Below are positions 35,846 through 47,639 of a stretch of 64,000 nt of DNA, one piece after another. Under the pieces are notes generated by a model that saw nothing but the letters and a program-made list of their open reading frames with translations, ran no database searches and had not been told where the DNA came from. The stretch is from Drechmeria coniospora (taxonomy: Eukaryota; Ascomycota; Sordariomycetes; Hypocreales; Ophiocordycipitaceae): assembly GCF_001625195.1 (NCBI RefSeq), contig NC_054389.1, positions 7,808,520-7,872,519 on the forward strand, written 5' to 3'. A program made the position numbers and the translations under genes. Each line of letters starts with the position of its first letter. Positions within the stretch are counted from its first letter, which is position 1.

Positions 35846-37875
35846 TCACGGCCGGCTCGGCCCTCGGAGCGACAGCGGTCCTTGGAAGGCCTGCGTCGGC
35901 TCGGGCGGCATGGAGCCCATCTCGTGCCCCTGCGCGTCGTTTCGGGAGCCCGGCCTCGCGGCGGCGCGGAGTCGCTGATCGCCCTGCCGGTACGGCGCCT
36001 TGAAGCGGTACGACGTCGGCGGGCGGGGGCGGCAGAGCACAGCGGCGAGGTTCCGGAGGACGCCGGCTTGGCTAAAGGCTCGGTGCCGCTCGCTCCTGGG
36101 AAACTTGTGCGAGTTGATGTACTCGCGCGTCGTCTCCCCTCGGGCCATGAGAAAGACGTGATATCCCATCAGGGCGGCGGGGTACAGAAACTCGACGAGC
36201 CCGACGACGACGAGGGCAAAGGGAACGCGGAAGCGGCCGATGCTCTCGCCAAAGGTGACGCGCTCGCGCCTCGTGTGGAGGAGAAGCTGGGCGAGGCTCG
36301 CGGCGACGAGGTAGGCGGCCAGCAGGGCCGCCGAGGTGACAAAGGCGAAAAAGTACCGGTAGTTGCGCCTGCCGACGCAGTTGTTGAGCCAGACGCAGTG
36401 GTGGTCGTGCGTGTCGACGCAGTTGTCGCAGAGGCGGCAGTGGTGGGCGCGGGGCGGACGCCAGATGTCGCAGGTCCGGCAGTGCTTGACGGGCACCTCC
36501 ATGGCGGCGGCGCCGGCCTCGGCCGATTTTATCAGCGTCCAATCGTTGGTCGGTGGGCCCACGCGCAGGGGATTGTCGTCGTCGGGCGTCGGGGGGTATC
36601 GGTGGAGGTTTCGCGGCAGGATCTGTCACGCCGTCAGCGAGCCCGTCTCACGTTGCGGGCGTGGTTCGCACGCACACCGGGGTCCGACACGGAGGCGTGG
36701 ACAAAGGAGGAGAGGCAGAGGTAGGCGAGGTAGGCGAAGACGACGGGTATCGCGGGCGAGACGTTGCGCCACAGCCAGGGCGCCTCGAAGACGAAGAAGA
36801 GGACGCAGGGGACGACGACGAAGAGGCCCGTCGCCACGTTGACGGGCGTGTGCCGCGTGTTCTGCCAGCGGCCGCCGAGGCAGAAGACGGTATTGCCGTC
36901 AAAGTGCTCATGCACGCGGCCGGCGCCGGCGGGCCGCGTCGGCGTCGGAGCCGGCGGAAACGTCGGTCGGCCTCGCGAGTCGACGGGTTGCAGCCGGGGG
37001 GACGAGTTCGCCGACGACAGCTTCTCGGCACCATCGGTGTTTCGATTCTGGCTCGACTGCCCGTGGTCACCCTTGCCGGGGAGCAGGAAGCTCGAGCGGA
37101 ACGAGCGTGACGACTTCATCGGGCTCGGCATGGCGCCGAGGTCCTGCAGGTGCCGCTCGACGTTGACGCTGAGGTGGCGAGGCTCCGATCTACCGTGGAG
37201 CGGCCGGACGCTCTCGGGCAGGCTGCCAGCCGTCTGGTGCCCCTGCGACGAGCTCGCGTTGGCGAGGACGACGCGATCGGAATTCTCCCGCTCCGTCACG
37301 TCGGTGCCTCGCGAGGGCGCCCTCGCGTGGGTGCGGCTGCCGTGGCGGCGATGGGCGTCGACGCTGGGCGACGTCACGCTGCGGCCAACGACGCTGCCGT
37401 CGAGGTCGGTCGCAGCGTCGTCGACGTCACCCAGCGGCGGCGGCGACGGCACCTGGGCGACGGCGAGGGGTCGCACGGTGCCGCCTCGCTGCGCCTGCAG
37501 CTTCTGCGAGCTCATGGGCCGGTAGAAGGCGTTTGAAGTCAGCGAAGGCACGTGGTTGCGCGTCGTCAAGCTCGGGGCCTGGCGAAGGGAGCCGTTTGTC
37601 ACGCTCGCGATGCTGCCTCTCTTGGGCACCGGTGCCGTGAATCCCCTGCGCGTCGATGCCTTTGTCGACGCCGCCGCCGCGTGGGACATGTCGGGTCGGC
37701 CGGCGTCTCTCGCGTCACCGTCGACGGGGCGCTGCGCTCCCGGCACGTCGCCCTCGTCGCTCGCGCCGTCCATGACGTGGGAGGGAAGGGAGGTCGTCGG
37801 TTGGGCTCGAGGAGGGCTCGGCAGACGAAGGCCGACGTGGCCTGTGCCGGATGGCGAGTCGGCCGAGCTTCCCAT
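35846..37875 (-). CDS. erf2: DHHC palmitoyltransferase, Erf2 type
   Basis: Two exons on the minus strand, 37875-36676 and 36622-35846, encode 658 aa. The 53-nt intron (GTGCGT...GCTGACG...ACAG, phase 0) joins SDPG to ILPRN, a conserved Erf2 junction. The upstream frame continues without ATG; the ATG at 37875 has a good context (CTCGCCATGG). A long Ser/Pro-rich disordered N-terminus (about 1-320) precedes two membrane segments (NVATGLFVVVPCVLFFVF and IPVVFAYLAYLCLSSF). The cysteine-rich DHHC domain follows (CRTCDIWRPPRAHHC, DHHCVWLNNCVG; catalytic Cys476), then two more membrane segments. Erf2 works with Shr5/Erf4 to S-palmitoylate Ras at the endoplasmic reticulum. The N-terminal extension is normal for filamentous fungi. 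Confidence 0.9.
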
Positions 37876-38380
37876 GGCGAGCAAGATACGGCGGTTCGCC
37901 TCAGGACATGGCCAGCGACGACGGTCCACGCGCCGGCCACTCACTGTCTGTCTGTCGCGGGCGTCGGCCCGGCTCGAGGTCGTGCAGGCGGCGGAGAGGC
38001 ACGTCTCGTCGGGTCAGACGTCGTGCTCGCCGGACCAAGTCAAAGTCGGATACTGGGCAGGCAGGAATCCGGACAGGCGTCGAAGATGGGCGAGTCGAAG
38101 CAGAGCCGAGATCGTACGACACGACTGTGAGGAGGGGCTGGCAGGTGACGGGAGGAATGAAGGAGGGCGAGGTCGGTGAAAGATGACGGTGCGGGATGGG
38201 AGCCAGGCAAGGGTCAGTCGGTGAGGTTGAAACCAGCAAGAGAATGGGCCGCGGTGATTTCTTTTTCCAGCCGGTCCGGGCGTTTTTTGACAGACGTTTG
38301 CCCCAGGCGCGAGGAAAAAGCAGGGTCGGTGCGAGCAGCGTGATGTACTGTAGCTGTTCTTGTGCGTTCGTACTTTGTAC
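37876..38380. promoter_or_regulatory. Upstream region of the Erf2-type gene
   Basis: GC-rich DNA ahead of the minus-strand start. No specific site identified. It ends where the GTAC-rich island begins. Confidence 0.3.
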
Positions 38381-39420
38381 TTGCAAGTATCATTACAACA
38401 CGTGCTTGTAATCCGGAGTACAACAAACATGTACACCTACTTACGAGTACACGTTCAAGGACACATGTGTACAAGTAAGTACTTGGCTGTATACGGAGTA
38501 AGTACTCCCTACAGTACTTGTACTTGAGTAAATACGCACTTTTCCAAGCACAGCTCCTGTAGTTGTAGGTGTACTCGGTACAGCTGCTCCGCACATGCAC
38601 ATGTACTTGAGTATAGTTACAAGTACATGTAGACAAGCAGCTGTAAGTACAGCAAGTATTTTGAAGTACGGAGTAATTACGGAGTATTAATCAATAGGGG
38701 GTTGATATGTTCTACTTACGTACTCCGTACTTTAGTAATAGTTGTACTCCGTTCTCCGTAGGTACCCAAGTAGCATTTACCAGCTCACCATCTCCCGAGC
38801 GGGCAACAGGCGTACGAACTAATACTAGTGCGAGTACGGAGTACATGTAGCTGTAAGTACTCCGTACAGTATTAAGTAGGTGCCATATACTCGGTACATG
38901 TACAAACGTTGGAGGGCCCAAACGTAAGTACAGTACTTAAGTAAGTACTGTATGTACTCCGTACTTGACCTGTACAACACTGTACAAGTACTCCGTAATG
39001 ATGTACATGTATTAACTGCCATACGGAGCACGGAGCGCACTGCCCTTCACTGCAAGCACTGTACAATTATTAAGTACTGGGTACTCAAACACTTATACTT
39101 ACTGTGCAAGTACTTATTTGTGATTGTACAAGTACAGTACTCCGTAGCATGTAATATATACCTGCAAGTACTCCGTACGCCGTACTCCGTACACAAACGC
39201 AACAAGCAACAATATGCGTGGGTCCGTATACTTGTACTTGAGTACTTTGTACTTATGCTCCATACTACTCCGTAATTACCCCGTGCATGTACGGAGCACA
39301 ATGAATAATAATACTGCGCAGTATGGAGTACTCCGTAATTGTACATGTATTACGAAGTACTACGTACCGTACCGTGCCTGTTCTTACCTGACATTTACAG
39401 AGTGCTGCAAGTACACCTAT
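38381..39420. repeat. GTAC-rich island with many GTACTCCGTAC motifs
   Basis: About 1 kb dominated by TAC/GTA words: TACTCCGTAC or its complement GTACGGAGTA occurs many times, interspersed with CAAGTACTTGTAC and ACATGTAC. There is no regular period and no coding frame. Similar islands occur near 21.5-25, 50.4-51.4 and 53.9-56.1 kb. Confidence 0.75.
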
Positions 39421-39830
39421 TATTTATTACAAGTAATACTTGAACAAAACAATATCACTTTATCATGGGCAATGAACAAGGCACTTCTGTCCAGAGTGCT
39501 GTAATTATTGCTACACGCTCTGAGACCTGCACATACAGGCACATGCAAGTATCTACAAAATACTGGTACACTCATGCCTGCACCTATCTGCAGTGTGGAG
39601 AATGAGAAGCTCCAGATGCAAGTACTTCATCGTTTCGAGTTCATTGCTCCGTGCTATCCAACGAATTGTCCTCTTTGCATTGCACCGTAGAAAATACCCT
39701 TCCCATCAGGCTACACCCTCCTGCTGTAATTACCGATACATGGTTCGAGTGGCATCTTAAGCAGCATAGCAACAGAAGCCTGGTCATGATACGTGGTGGA
39801 CTGAATATGGAATCGCACCAAGCAGAGAGC

Positions 39831-40479
39831 TTACTGTAGCTGTCCATCATGATGGTCTGTCACCTCCAGCAGGGCTCCTCTGGGTGTTGCTAGATTTCCC
39901 CCACCAATGTCGGACAGCAAAAGGCTTCGCGCACCCTCGTATTGAAGCTCACCGTAGCAGACGGGGACCACGATTCCTTGTAGGGGCGTAATCTTTTCGT
40001 GCGCCGTCTTCTCCGTATCAAACTCTTCGTCCCAGCCTTCCTTTTGCCCTTTCAACAAGAGACGGTATGGTAGGCTCCATTCGGGAAACGACGCTTCGAA
40101 TCGAGCACGCAGCGGAGATGGAAGAAAACGGACGATGGCTCGGACAAGTGTCGCTTTGCAACGGATGGGAGGGCTTGAAGAAGCAGAACGTGAGGCTGAA
40201 TGGTAGAGTGCTCTGCTGCCGTGGCGGTGATGCAACGCGGTCGAAAGCATAACGACTAGGAAGCAATCAGCCGGGTCGAGGAATCGGCGGGGGCAAGTGT
40301 TTTCACGGCAAGAGACGTACTACTTTCTTTGCATCTTTTGATCCCGCATCGGACCCTGCCTGTCGTCGGAGGGTGAGGGAGCCAGGAGGTCGACGAAAGG
40401 GCTCCCGCCTCGGGGGAATGCTAGGCGGAACGAACCATTTTGGCGATACAACGGGCTCGGAAATTATTGGCCCTTCCAT
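39831..40479 (-). pseudogene. Broken duplicate of the kinase-like gene
   Basis: On the minus strand this repeats the first two thirds of the kinase-like gene at 44951-45811. Exon 1 starts at an ATG at 40479 (MEGPIISEPVVSPKW against MEGHVVSKDPVSPKW in the intact copy). A GTACGT...GGCTGATT...CCTAG intron follows, then exon 2 (CITATAAEHSTIQPHVLLLQALPS). A one-frame shift near 40160 moves the homology to RAIVRFLPSPLRARFEASFPEWS. It continues to LLLSDIGGGNLATP and then diverges into an unrelated end with a stop at 39831. The HGDLK catalytic loop and everything after it are absent. Similarity continues about 90 bp upstream of the start in non-coding DNA, so this is a genomic duplication of roughly 700 bp. 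Confidence 0.75.
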
Positions 40480-40569
40480 GTAGAGAGGAGCTGCCGTGGT
40501 ACCGTCTGGGTGGCGGCAGTGACACGCTGACGACGACGAAATGATGGCATCCCCTGCGTTCAAGAATGC

Positions 40570-43500
40570 CGAATGAATGGAGCGTCAAGCTTAATCGATG
40601 CCATAATACGGGCTTGACATTAAGGACCTTAATTACGGAGTAATTGCACTGCAGTATTAATTATCGGACCAAAATATTAGAGCGGGGCTATGTATCTTTA
40701 GTGGGTCTGAGAAGGGTGCCTTTGTACCTTTTACCAATTTCTCCAATAATATTACCGCTTTGATGCATTTTTGATGCATTTTTACTGGTGCATTTTTACT
40801 TGTAACCAACGTTATTGCATTCGATAATAACTCTGTACTACTCTGTACTCCGTACAAAAGAATTGTTTCATCAAGACATCCTATCAGCAAAATCGTACAA
40901 CAGCCACAATATTAATTTTGCATTACATTTCAAGTACAAGCACAGCTTTCATCTGCCAAGTAAGGATATAGAATATAGAATGGATGTATTGATTCTAATA
41001 CTGCACTTAGATGCTCGAGGTATAAATTATTCACGTTTATTGAGAGCTATGTATACATGCAGATTTGAGCTCTTTTTGCTACCCTATAGCAGCTTTTCCC
41101 CTTTATGGGATTTTTGTTGTTAGGCAGTACAGAAGCGGGCTGCAGTTGGCCCTTGTTGGTACCTGGCCTTCATTGAATATTTACTAAACGGCACGGCACA
41201 CCTACCAAAGTAAGTACTTGTACAAGCATCTGCAGTGCTTGCACACAGCATGGAGAATAAGAAGCTCGACATCAACACCGTTTCCGAGTTCATCATCATC
41301 CAACGAATCGTCATCTGCGGATTGCATCATCTGCTGTGCATGACGCATAGTGGCACTAGCATGGGAACTGGCTTGAAGCAGAGTTTTGCTCGCCATCGCC
41401 ACCTGGTAGTGGAGGGCTGCCATGATGCAAATCACGACTCCGCACAACGGCACCGGAACGAGGCATATCCACAACACCGCTGCCTGTGCTGCCAGTAAAC
41501 CGCATCCAAGGCACAGGTCATCACACACCACAGCCGGCGTGCCTTTCGCCAGATACACCATCCGTCACTTGATATCATCCGTAACCCGCCTGCTTGGCAG
41601 ACGCGCTGCTGGCATGACGAGGTGGCGGTGACCTGGGTCCCCCTTTCAAATCACCAGCTATTTACCCTGCCTGGCAAAATTCGCAGTGCCTAGCCCGGGG
41701 ACGACATCGTGACGAAGGCTGCCGACCAACCGGTACGACGCCGAAAAGGAGACCGCACAAGACTTTGGGTGGCACGGCTACCATGCCTACAGTACATGGT
41801 GCAATGGGCAACGCATGGCATCGTGAGCAACCACGAGTGGCAAACGACACAACAAGCGTAAAAGGCCATGGCATCTGCGTCCCGTTTCCCCCATTGTGTT
41901 CCTCCTACAGCATGAATGCCCTAGACAACTAATGGCTGATCTGAGGAGAACGGTCAGAGAGGCAACCACACACAAAGTAGTCGGAATCTCGCACGCATGG
42001 AGACATTGCACCACATGGCGTACCCTTTCCAAAGGCTTAAACCCGCCAATTTCCCCGATCCAGGGATGGCTAGATTCCGGAGAAAACGACATAGCACGCA
42101 GGTGGATCGGGCAGATCGAAACACATCGGCATGTGGACGCTGGCCGGAATCATGCACGACGGGATGGTTCTCGCCCACAATGCCAGGGCAAGTGTTTCAA
42201 CCAGTCTCGGCAATGTTCTTGAAATTGCTCATCTCCTTTGCAAGAGACTCGTCGACCTTGGCTGGCCGACGCAGGAGGTGGTAGGCCAAGCGGAGGGCGG
42301 CGCTGTTTAGGCACGGTACGGTTGCCAGTGGCCAGGGCGCTTCCACAAGACTGACAACACCTACCGCCATCATCTTGAGTCGTTCCGCTACGTCTCACTC
42401 GAGACTTGTGCGACATGGTGTATTGGCCATGATGTCGACGAATCAAGAGTTCATCGGACATCCATGGTTTGCGTGCGAATGCAAACTGCCTCGACGGCCC
42501 TTGACCGAGACCAAGGCCGCCAGCGGTTGGTCGGTCACCTTGTAAGCGAATTAGGCTTTCCATGTGTGAATCGGAGAATCCGGTCAACCTGTACTCGCAA
42601 ACTTGACTGGCACGGACGGAGACCGACATTGTTCTCTCAGGGGTCATGCCTGCGAGTGATTCCTTTCAAGGCAAGTCACCTTCTCGGCGGCTCGTGCTGC
42701 GGTAAACAGAAGCAGACGTCACACGCAACCATGTCCGCAGTGATAATGGATTTGTCGTGACAATCCAAGCACCACAACCCAATCCCCGGCTGGTGTGTCA
42801 GACTGCACGGCAATGCACCTCGAGCCACCGACGATTGGTTGATGGAGTGCGTCGCCTGAACCGCATCCACTTCCAATCACACGTGCCGGCAAGACGTGCA
42901 TCTAGACGGCCCGTGTCCCTGTTCGAATGGATGACTTCAGGCCCATGGCGGGTAAGCAGCTCACGGCGCTGCCGAGTACGGCTTGGGATGGTCATTTATT
43001 GGCGGGCATAACATGCCATGGCCCCGGATCGCCCGTGGCTACGGGCAGTCGACCACGGCAATCGTCGCACGCGTTCCAAGCGCGGCGTGTTTGAGGCCCT
43101 CCAAAGCGCTTACCCGCCGATCATGAGAAGCGTCTGGCATGAAGCCATCCGTATGGGTGGACTCGTCATGGACGATCCTGCTGAGATGGCGGCGTGAACC
43201 GTCCAGAGCGGCCAAAATCAAAATGCCTGGCGGATATGGGACGAACAGAATGGGGGCTTCAAGAGGAGGCGCAAGCTTGCAAATGCAAGTGGTATACTCT
43301 CTCAACATCCAAATCGAAGCGGAGCGAACCGTGAACAAGAGCAGGCAGGCCGTCATGCTCATGTTTGAGACGGCATTGTTGTTGAGCAACCGCGCTGTCC
43401 CCAACACCCGCTCTTCTCTACCCCTGGCCTGCCTGACAAAGTGCACAACCGGTAGGGGGATTACGCGGCAGCGCTTGCTACAACCAGCTTCAATGAGAAA

Positions 43501-43640
43501 TATACGAAGCCGGCATCTCCCCTGCCTTGCCTTCGCGCGCGCCAGCCGAACTCGCCGCGAAATTCCTGCAGCTCGGTGCGGTTGGGTCCTGAGCGTGTGA
43601 AATTGAGCACAGTGGACGCGTCCAGAAGAGATGCCGCCTT
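40570..43640. other. Gene-poor accessory stretch
   Basis: No gene can be supported over about 3 kb. Two minus-strand frames encode hydrophobic segments (41202-41561 with AAVLWICLVPVPLCGVVICIM; 43039-43446 with MTACLLLFTVRSASIWML), which could be debris of a membrane protein gene. They lack conserved motifs and splice links. AT-rich between about 40600 and 41120. Confidence 0.35.
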
Positions 43641-43663
43641 CAAGCTACCACCTCTGCTGGTCC

Positions 43664-43671
43664 TATATATG
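43664..43671 (+). promoter_or_regulatory. TATA-like box of the nuclease-like gene
   Basis: TATATATG-type sequence about 70 bp before the ATG at 43737, which itself has the strong context GCCACCATG. Confidence 0.45.
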
Positions 43672-43736
43672 ATACCCCTTTTCTTGCCGGTTTCGTTTCC
43701 ACTTCTCAAGAAGACGCAATCCAAATCACCGCCACC

Positions 43737-44771
43737 ATGCGCACTGTTGGCGAACTGTTGATGCAGAGTCCGACGAGTCCGGTGAAGGAAACGCAACTCC
43801 AAACAGGCACGAACAAAAAATGGGCCGAGCAATATCATTTCATCAAGAACATCATCACACACACCCGCGTCGAGAACGGATGTGCTGTCGCCGACTTCCA
43901 AGCGGCCTTCCTGCCTCCCTACGCCGACGACGCACTGCGGATGAGTGCACCAGCGGTTTCTCCAAACGAACGACAATGGCGACTACAGACCGAGGCTGAC
44001 TGCGAATTATGGTTTCATTCCGAGATATCCAACGTCGTGCTCGCTGCCTGGAGTCAATACCCTGCGCTGACCCAAACCTCACACTCGAAGCCGATGGGGG
44101 ACAAGGCAGTCGCCGAGGAGATAGATGCGACTTATGCTTTCAGGTCTAGGCATCACAAGGTTGCTCTCGCCATAGGGGAGATGAAGCGAAACCTTATCAA
44201 TCCAGGTCCTTGGCAGCGTGGAAATATCTCCATGGATATGACGCAGAAAAGGCTATCCAAGGAGTTACGTGGGTACGCAGTCTCCTCCAGTCGGCTGCGG
44301 CTTTCACATCCTTCGCGACGGAGCTAACGGGGAAGGCAGCTACGCCGACAAGTACGAGTGCCTAGGGTGTTCTGCTTTGACGGCGAGACACTTGTTCTTC
44401 TCCAGTTTCGTGCGAACACGCCAGGAGAGATCCGAGAGGAGGGCTGCCCTGTTGACTGCTGGGTTCTTCCTCGGACAAAGAGCACGACGACATTACGTTA
44501 TGCCTTCTACATGCTTCTCGTACAAGGTCTCCGCCGTTTTCAAGGCTCCCTCGCCCAGCCGCCGACGGTGGGCCGGCACTCGTCCCATTTTCGGCAATTC
44601 TACAATGGTTGTCCACTTTGGAAGAACGGCAACTTGAACAGCCCTCGACACCCCGACGAGTACGAACGTTCGGTAGACACTGACACGGGGGAGATGATAT
44701 GGACACACCCCATTGACCCTAACCCTGTCCGGGAGACTCTTCCAATTTGGGGTCCGGAGGCGGTACTGTGA
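43737..44771 (+). pseudogene. PD-(D/E)XK nuclease-like fungal protein, apparent one-base frameshift
   Basis: Exon 1 (43737-44272) encodes a helical N-terminus then DATYAFRSRHHKVALAIGEMKR, whose Asp and E-x-K spacing fits the PD-(D/E)XK core. It ends KELRG. A 67-nt intron (GTACGC...GCTAACG...GGCAG) splits a Gly codon and joins YADKYEC. The next conserved residues, PRVFCFDGETLVLLQFRA, lie in another frame, as if one C were missing at 44361. That frame then runs to the stop at 44769-44771 through CPVDCWVLPR, LRYAFYMLLVQG and NGCPLWK. An alternative splice (donor GTGGGT at 44268, acceptor before 44353) would bypass the shift but lose RGYADKYEC. It faces the kinase-like gene, stops 179 bp apart. 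Function unknown; related fungal proteins are lineage-specific and uncharacterised. Confidence 0.6.
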
Positions 44772-44950
44772 GGTTGCGGCACCCGGCGCGGATAGTATCC
44801 TAACCGAGACATTTGCATATGAAAATCATGGCAAGAGTGACGTCGGGGCGGAAACGGCAAGCAGAAGTAGTATCTCAAGTAACTTGGCAGCAGAAGCGGG
44901 TTATCGCACATGGTTGACTCTTCAAGGCATGGGTACCAACGCAGGCGAGC

Positions 44951-45811
44951 TTAGGTATTTAACACGACGAGTCCGTCTTCCCAGAAGCAATCTTGGTTAG
45001 CCTCATACTGCCGAGTGAGGAATTTAATGTCGTCTTTGATGCGAATGGCAAAGTCTTCGTCGGAAAGATTCTCATCCACGCTTTCCAGATCGAGAACGAA
45101 AATCTTATCTCCGACAATATGGAAATTATCCAGCTTCAAATCGCCATGTGCTATACCAAATTGAGAAAGAGCGCTAAAGGCCTCGTGCAGCATGCGACGA
45201 AGATCTCTCGGCTCAGCTAGGGATCCCTCGGGTGTAGCTAGGTTTTCCCCACCGATATCGGACAATAGGAGGCTTCTAGTGCCCTTATACTTGAGCTCAC
45301 CGTAGCATATTGGGACGACGATTCCCTGTAAGGGCTTGACCCTCTCATAAATTACCTTCTCCATGTCGAACTCCTCATCCCAACCTTCCTTGTAACGTTT
45401 CAGTACAAGCCGGGAAGATATGCTCCATTCAGGAAAGAACGCTTCGAATTGGGCGCGTAAAAAGGAGGGAAGAAGACCGACGACAGTTCGGACAAGTCGC
45501 TCCGTAGTGGATGGGAGGACTTGAAGAAGCAGAACGTGAGGGTGGATGTAGGAGTGTTTCGTGGCGGCGGCGGTAATCAAACGCGTTCGAAAGCGAAAGG
45601 ACTGTTGAGCGATCAGCCGGGGCAAGTTCTTTCATGGCGAGACACGCACCACTTTCTCGGCATGGTTTGATTCCGAATTGGATCTTGCCCTTGGTGGTCG
45701 CAGCTTCAGGGGGCCAGGAGGTCGGCAAAACTCGTCCACAGGGGGAGCGTTGTAGGGCGGGATGGTCCATTTGGGCGACACGGGGTCCTTGGAAACGACG
45801 TGCCCTTCCAT
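44951..45811 (-). CDS. Protein kinase-like protein (fungal, uncharacterised)
   Basis: Two exons on the minus strand, 45811-45650 and 45601-44951, encode 270 aa. The 48-nt intron (GTGCGT...GGCTGATC...AACAG, phase 0) joins AEKV to SFRFRTRL. The open frame extends upstream to 46006 but without any ATG before 45811, and the duplicate at 40479 starts at the same Met-Glu-Gly. The C-terminal half has a kinase-like core: GIVVPICYGE and LLLSDIGGENLA (hinge-like), the catalytic loop HGDLKLDNF (Asp as general base) and VLDLES in place of DFG. A glycine-rich loop is not evident and the protein is short, so phosphotransfer is uncertain. Such proteins are common in Hypocreales and Eurotiomycetes. Neighbour: convergent with the nuclease-like gene. 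Confidence 0.72.
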
Positions 45812-47075
45812 GTCGAAAACTGGACAAACGAGGTCCGATGCTTGCCAATGACGCGCTGCGGCCACGACGAAATGCCTGCGTCTGTTGGTCCGGCCGAGTT
45901 CAAGTAAGCTGGGAAATTGTTCGTCCAACTTGATGGATGGCAGGGTTGGTGATGACGACGCATGAACCTCGGAGCAACGTATTTGCGTGGGTAGTTGATT
46001 GGCCACTCGTGTCTAAGCCAATGAATGCCAATGAATAGGGGAGAAATCAAATATCCTTGGTGGTGGCTCTGACGGCGCAATCTTCATCAAGGTTGATCGC
46101 CTACGAGGAAATCGTTTCTCTCGCATTGTACTCGGTTTCATCATCTTCTTTGCTCCCGCGTTCGACGTTGCAAACGACGAATCCTCGGATCCACCAAGGG
46201 CACCTACGCACCGAATCGACAAACATCGGAGCACTCCTGTGCCCATTCGGGAACGCAATGTTTCAGTCCCGGTTCACTCGGGAAACGATGGAGGGTTCAC
46301 GACGAGAGTGACGCTGTATACGAGGCTTCATGAACGGGGTTTTTTCTTTTTGTGTCCACAGTGCCTACACCCATTCTGGCGTGGCAGGTCCGTGGCGCCG
46401 TCAGTGGAAGCCAAAGTTTGTCGCGGCCAACACTCACCACAGGAAGCATTGTGTTGCCCTGGTTGGCTGTCCTGAGACGTATTATTTCCAGTTGCCTCGT
46501 ATGCCATTTTCAAGCAATTCTCGGCCGATGCCAGGGGTGTGTCTCTGGGCATCCGTGGTCATGAACCGCTCAATGAATCGATGCCTACGTTGGCCACTTT
46601 TGATGCCAGAAGGAAACCATCGCATACAGGCTGTGCACTTTAGCGCACAAGGACTGAGCCGGCATCGCCTCGAGAGTTTGTCGGTCAAGTGCAACTTTTG
46701 GCCGCCGCAAGTACTGTACTGCTCACTGTCGGTTCGTGCATTAATACCGTGCATTAATTTGCACGGAATCAAGCAGGTGCACGGGGTGTTGCAGTATCAC
46801 TCACTTGCGGCACCTACTTGGGAACAACCCAAACTGGCAGGATAACGCGGCAGTTTCCTACCAGGGGAACCCGCTTGGGCAGAGTTTCGAGTGGCAAACG
46901 CTAGCCGTCGAGTCGGAGCGTCATAACCTACATGCTTGACCGTCTCTCTCCTCTCCCCGCGAAGTGACGAGGAAACCATGGCATTTTCTATTCATGACCG
47001 TCACGCCTGATCGAGAATAGGACGTCCGTGTCGCCCATCACATTGCTCATGTCCGGTTCGATGTGCAGGGGCAAG
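45812..47075. other. Intergenic accessory DNA
   Basis: Contains the upstream part of the duplicated kinase-like segment (to about 45905). A 171-codon plus-strand frame (46330-46845) shows no family features and is not called. Confidence 0.4.
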
Positions 47076-47425
47076 GGCTGTTCTCGCAACCGATGTCAAT
47101 GGTGAGCTGGCAGAGTCGAGATGGCGAACGGGTGCTGTGTAGATGGCAATACGAGTTGCCAGCTTGCCCTCCTTTACTTTAGCAGTGTGCACTTGCATGC
47201 TGGGCATGTAGAAGGACTGTAGGTGTACGGAGTGGGTGGTGTTGTGATGATGGCTGTTCTTGCAACCGATGTCAATGGTGAGCTGGCAGAGTCGAAATGG
47301 CAAACGGGTGCTGTGTAGATGGCATTACGAGTTGCCAGCTTGCCCTCCTTTGCTATAGCAGTATGCACTTGCCTGCTGCGCATGTAAAAGGACTGTAGGT
47401 GTAGGTGGTGTTGTGATGGCTCTTC
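47076..47425. repeat. Tandem duplication, ~176-bp unit
   Basis: Two copies (47076-47251, 47252-47417) begin GGCTGTTCTYGCAACCGATG and share TGGTGAGCTGGCAGAGTCGA, GGGTGCTGTGTAGATGGCA and the closing GGACTGTAGGTGTA. A third unit starts (GGCTCTTCTCG) and breaks off. Copies differ at only a few positions. Confidence 0.85.
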
Positions 47426-47639
47426 TCGTCATGCCTCCACCGTTTGGTGGTTAGTGGCGAGGCGAGGACGGATCCGGCGGCAGCTCACGTGGCGTCACAC
47501 GTGACAGAGCTCCGTCATGGGCCAGACTGCGGGTCTCCGGAACTCTGCTGCTGAAATCATCCGATCTGATGAAAGGCAACGTACGAAGCTCCCACACTCG
47601 ACAAGAATTACGTGCACGACGTACTCGCACACGCTGATC

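Noticed and set aside
46330..46845. 171-codon plus-strand frame as a gene
   Set aside because: No recognisable family and no homologous context; competing frames of similar length overlap it.
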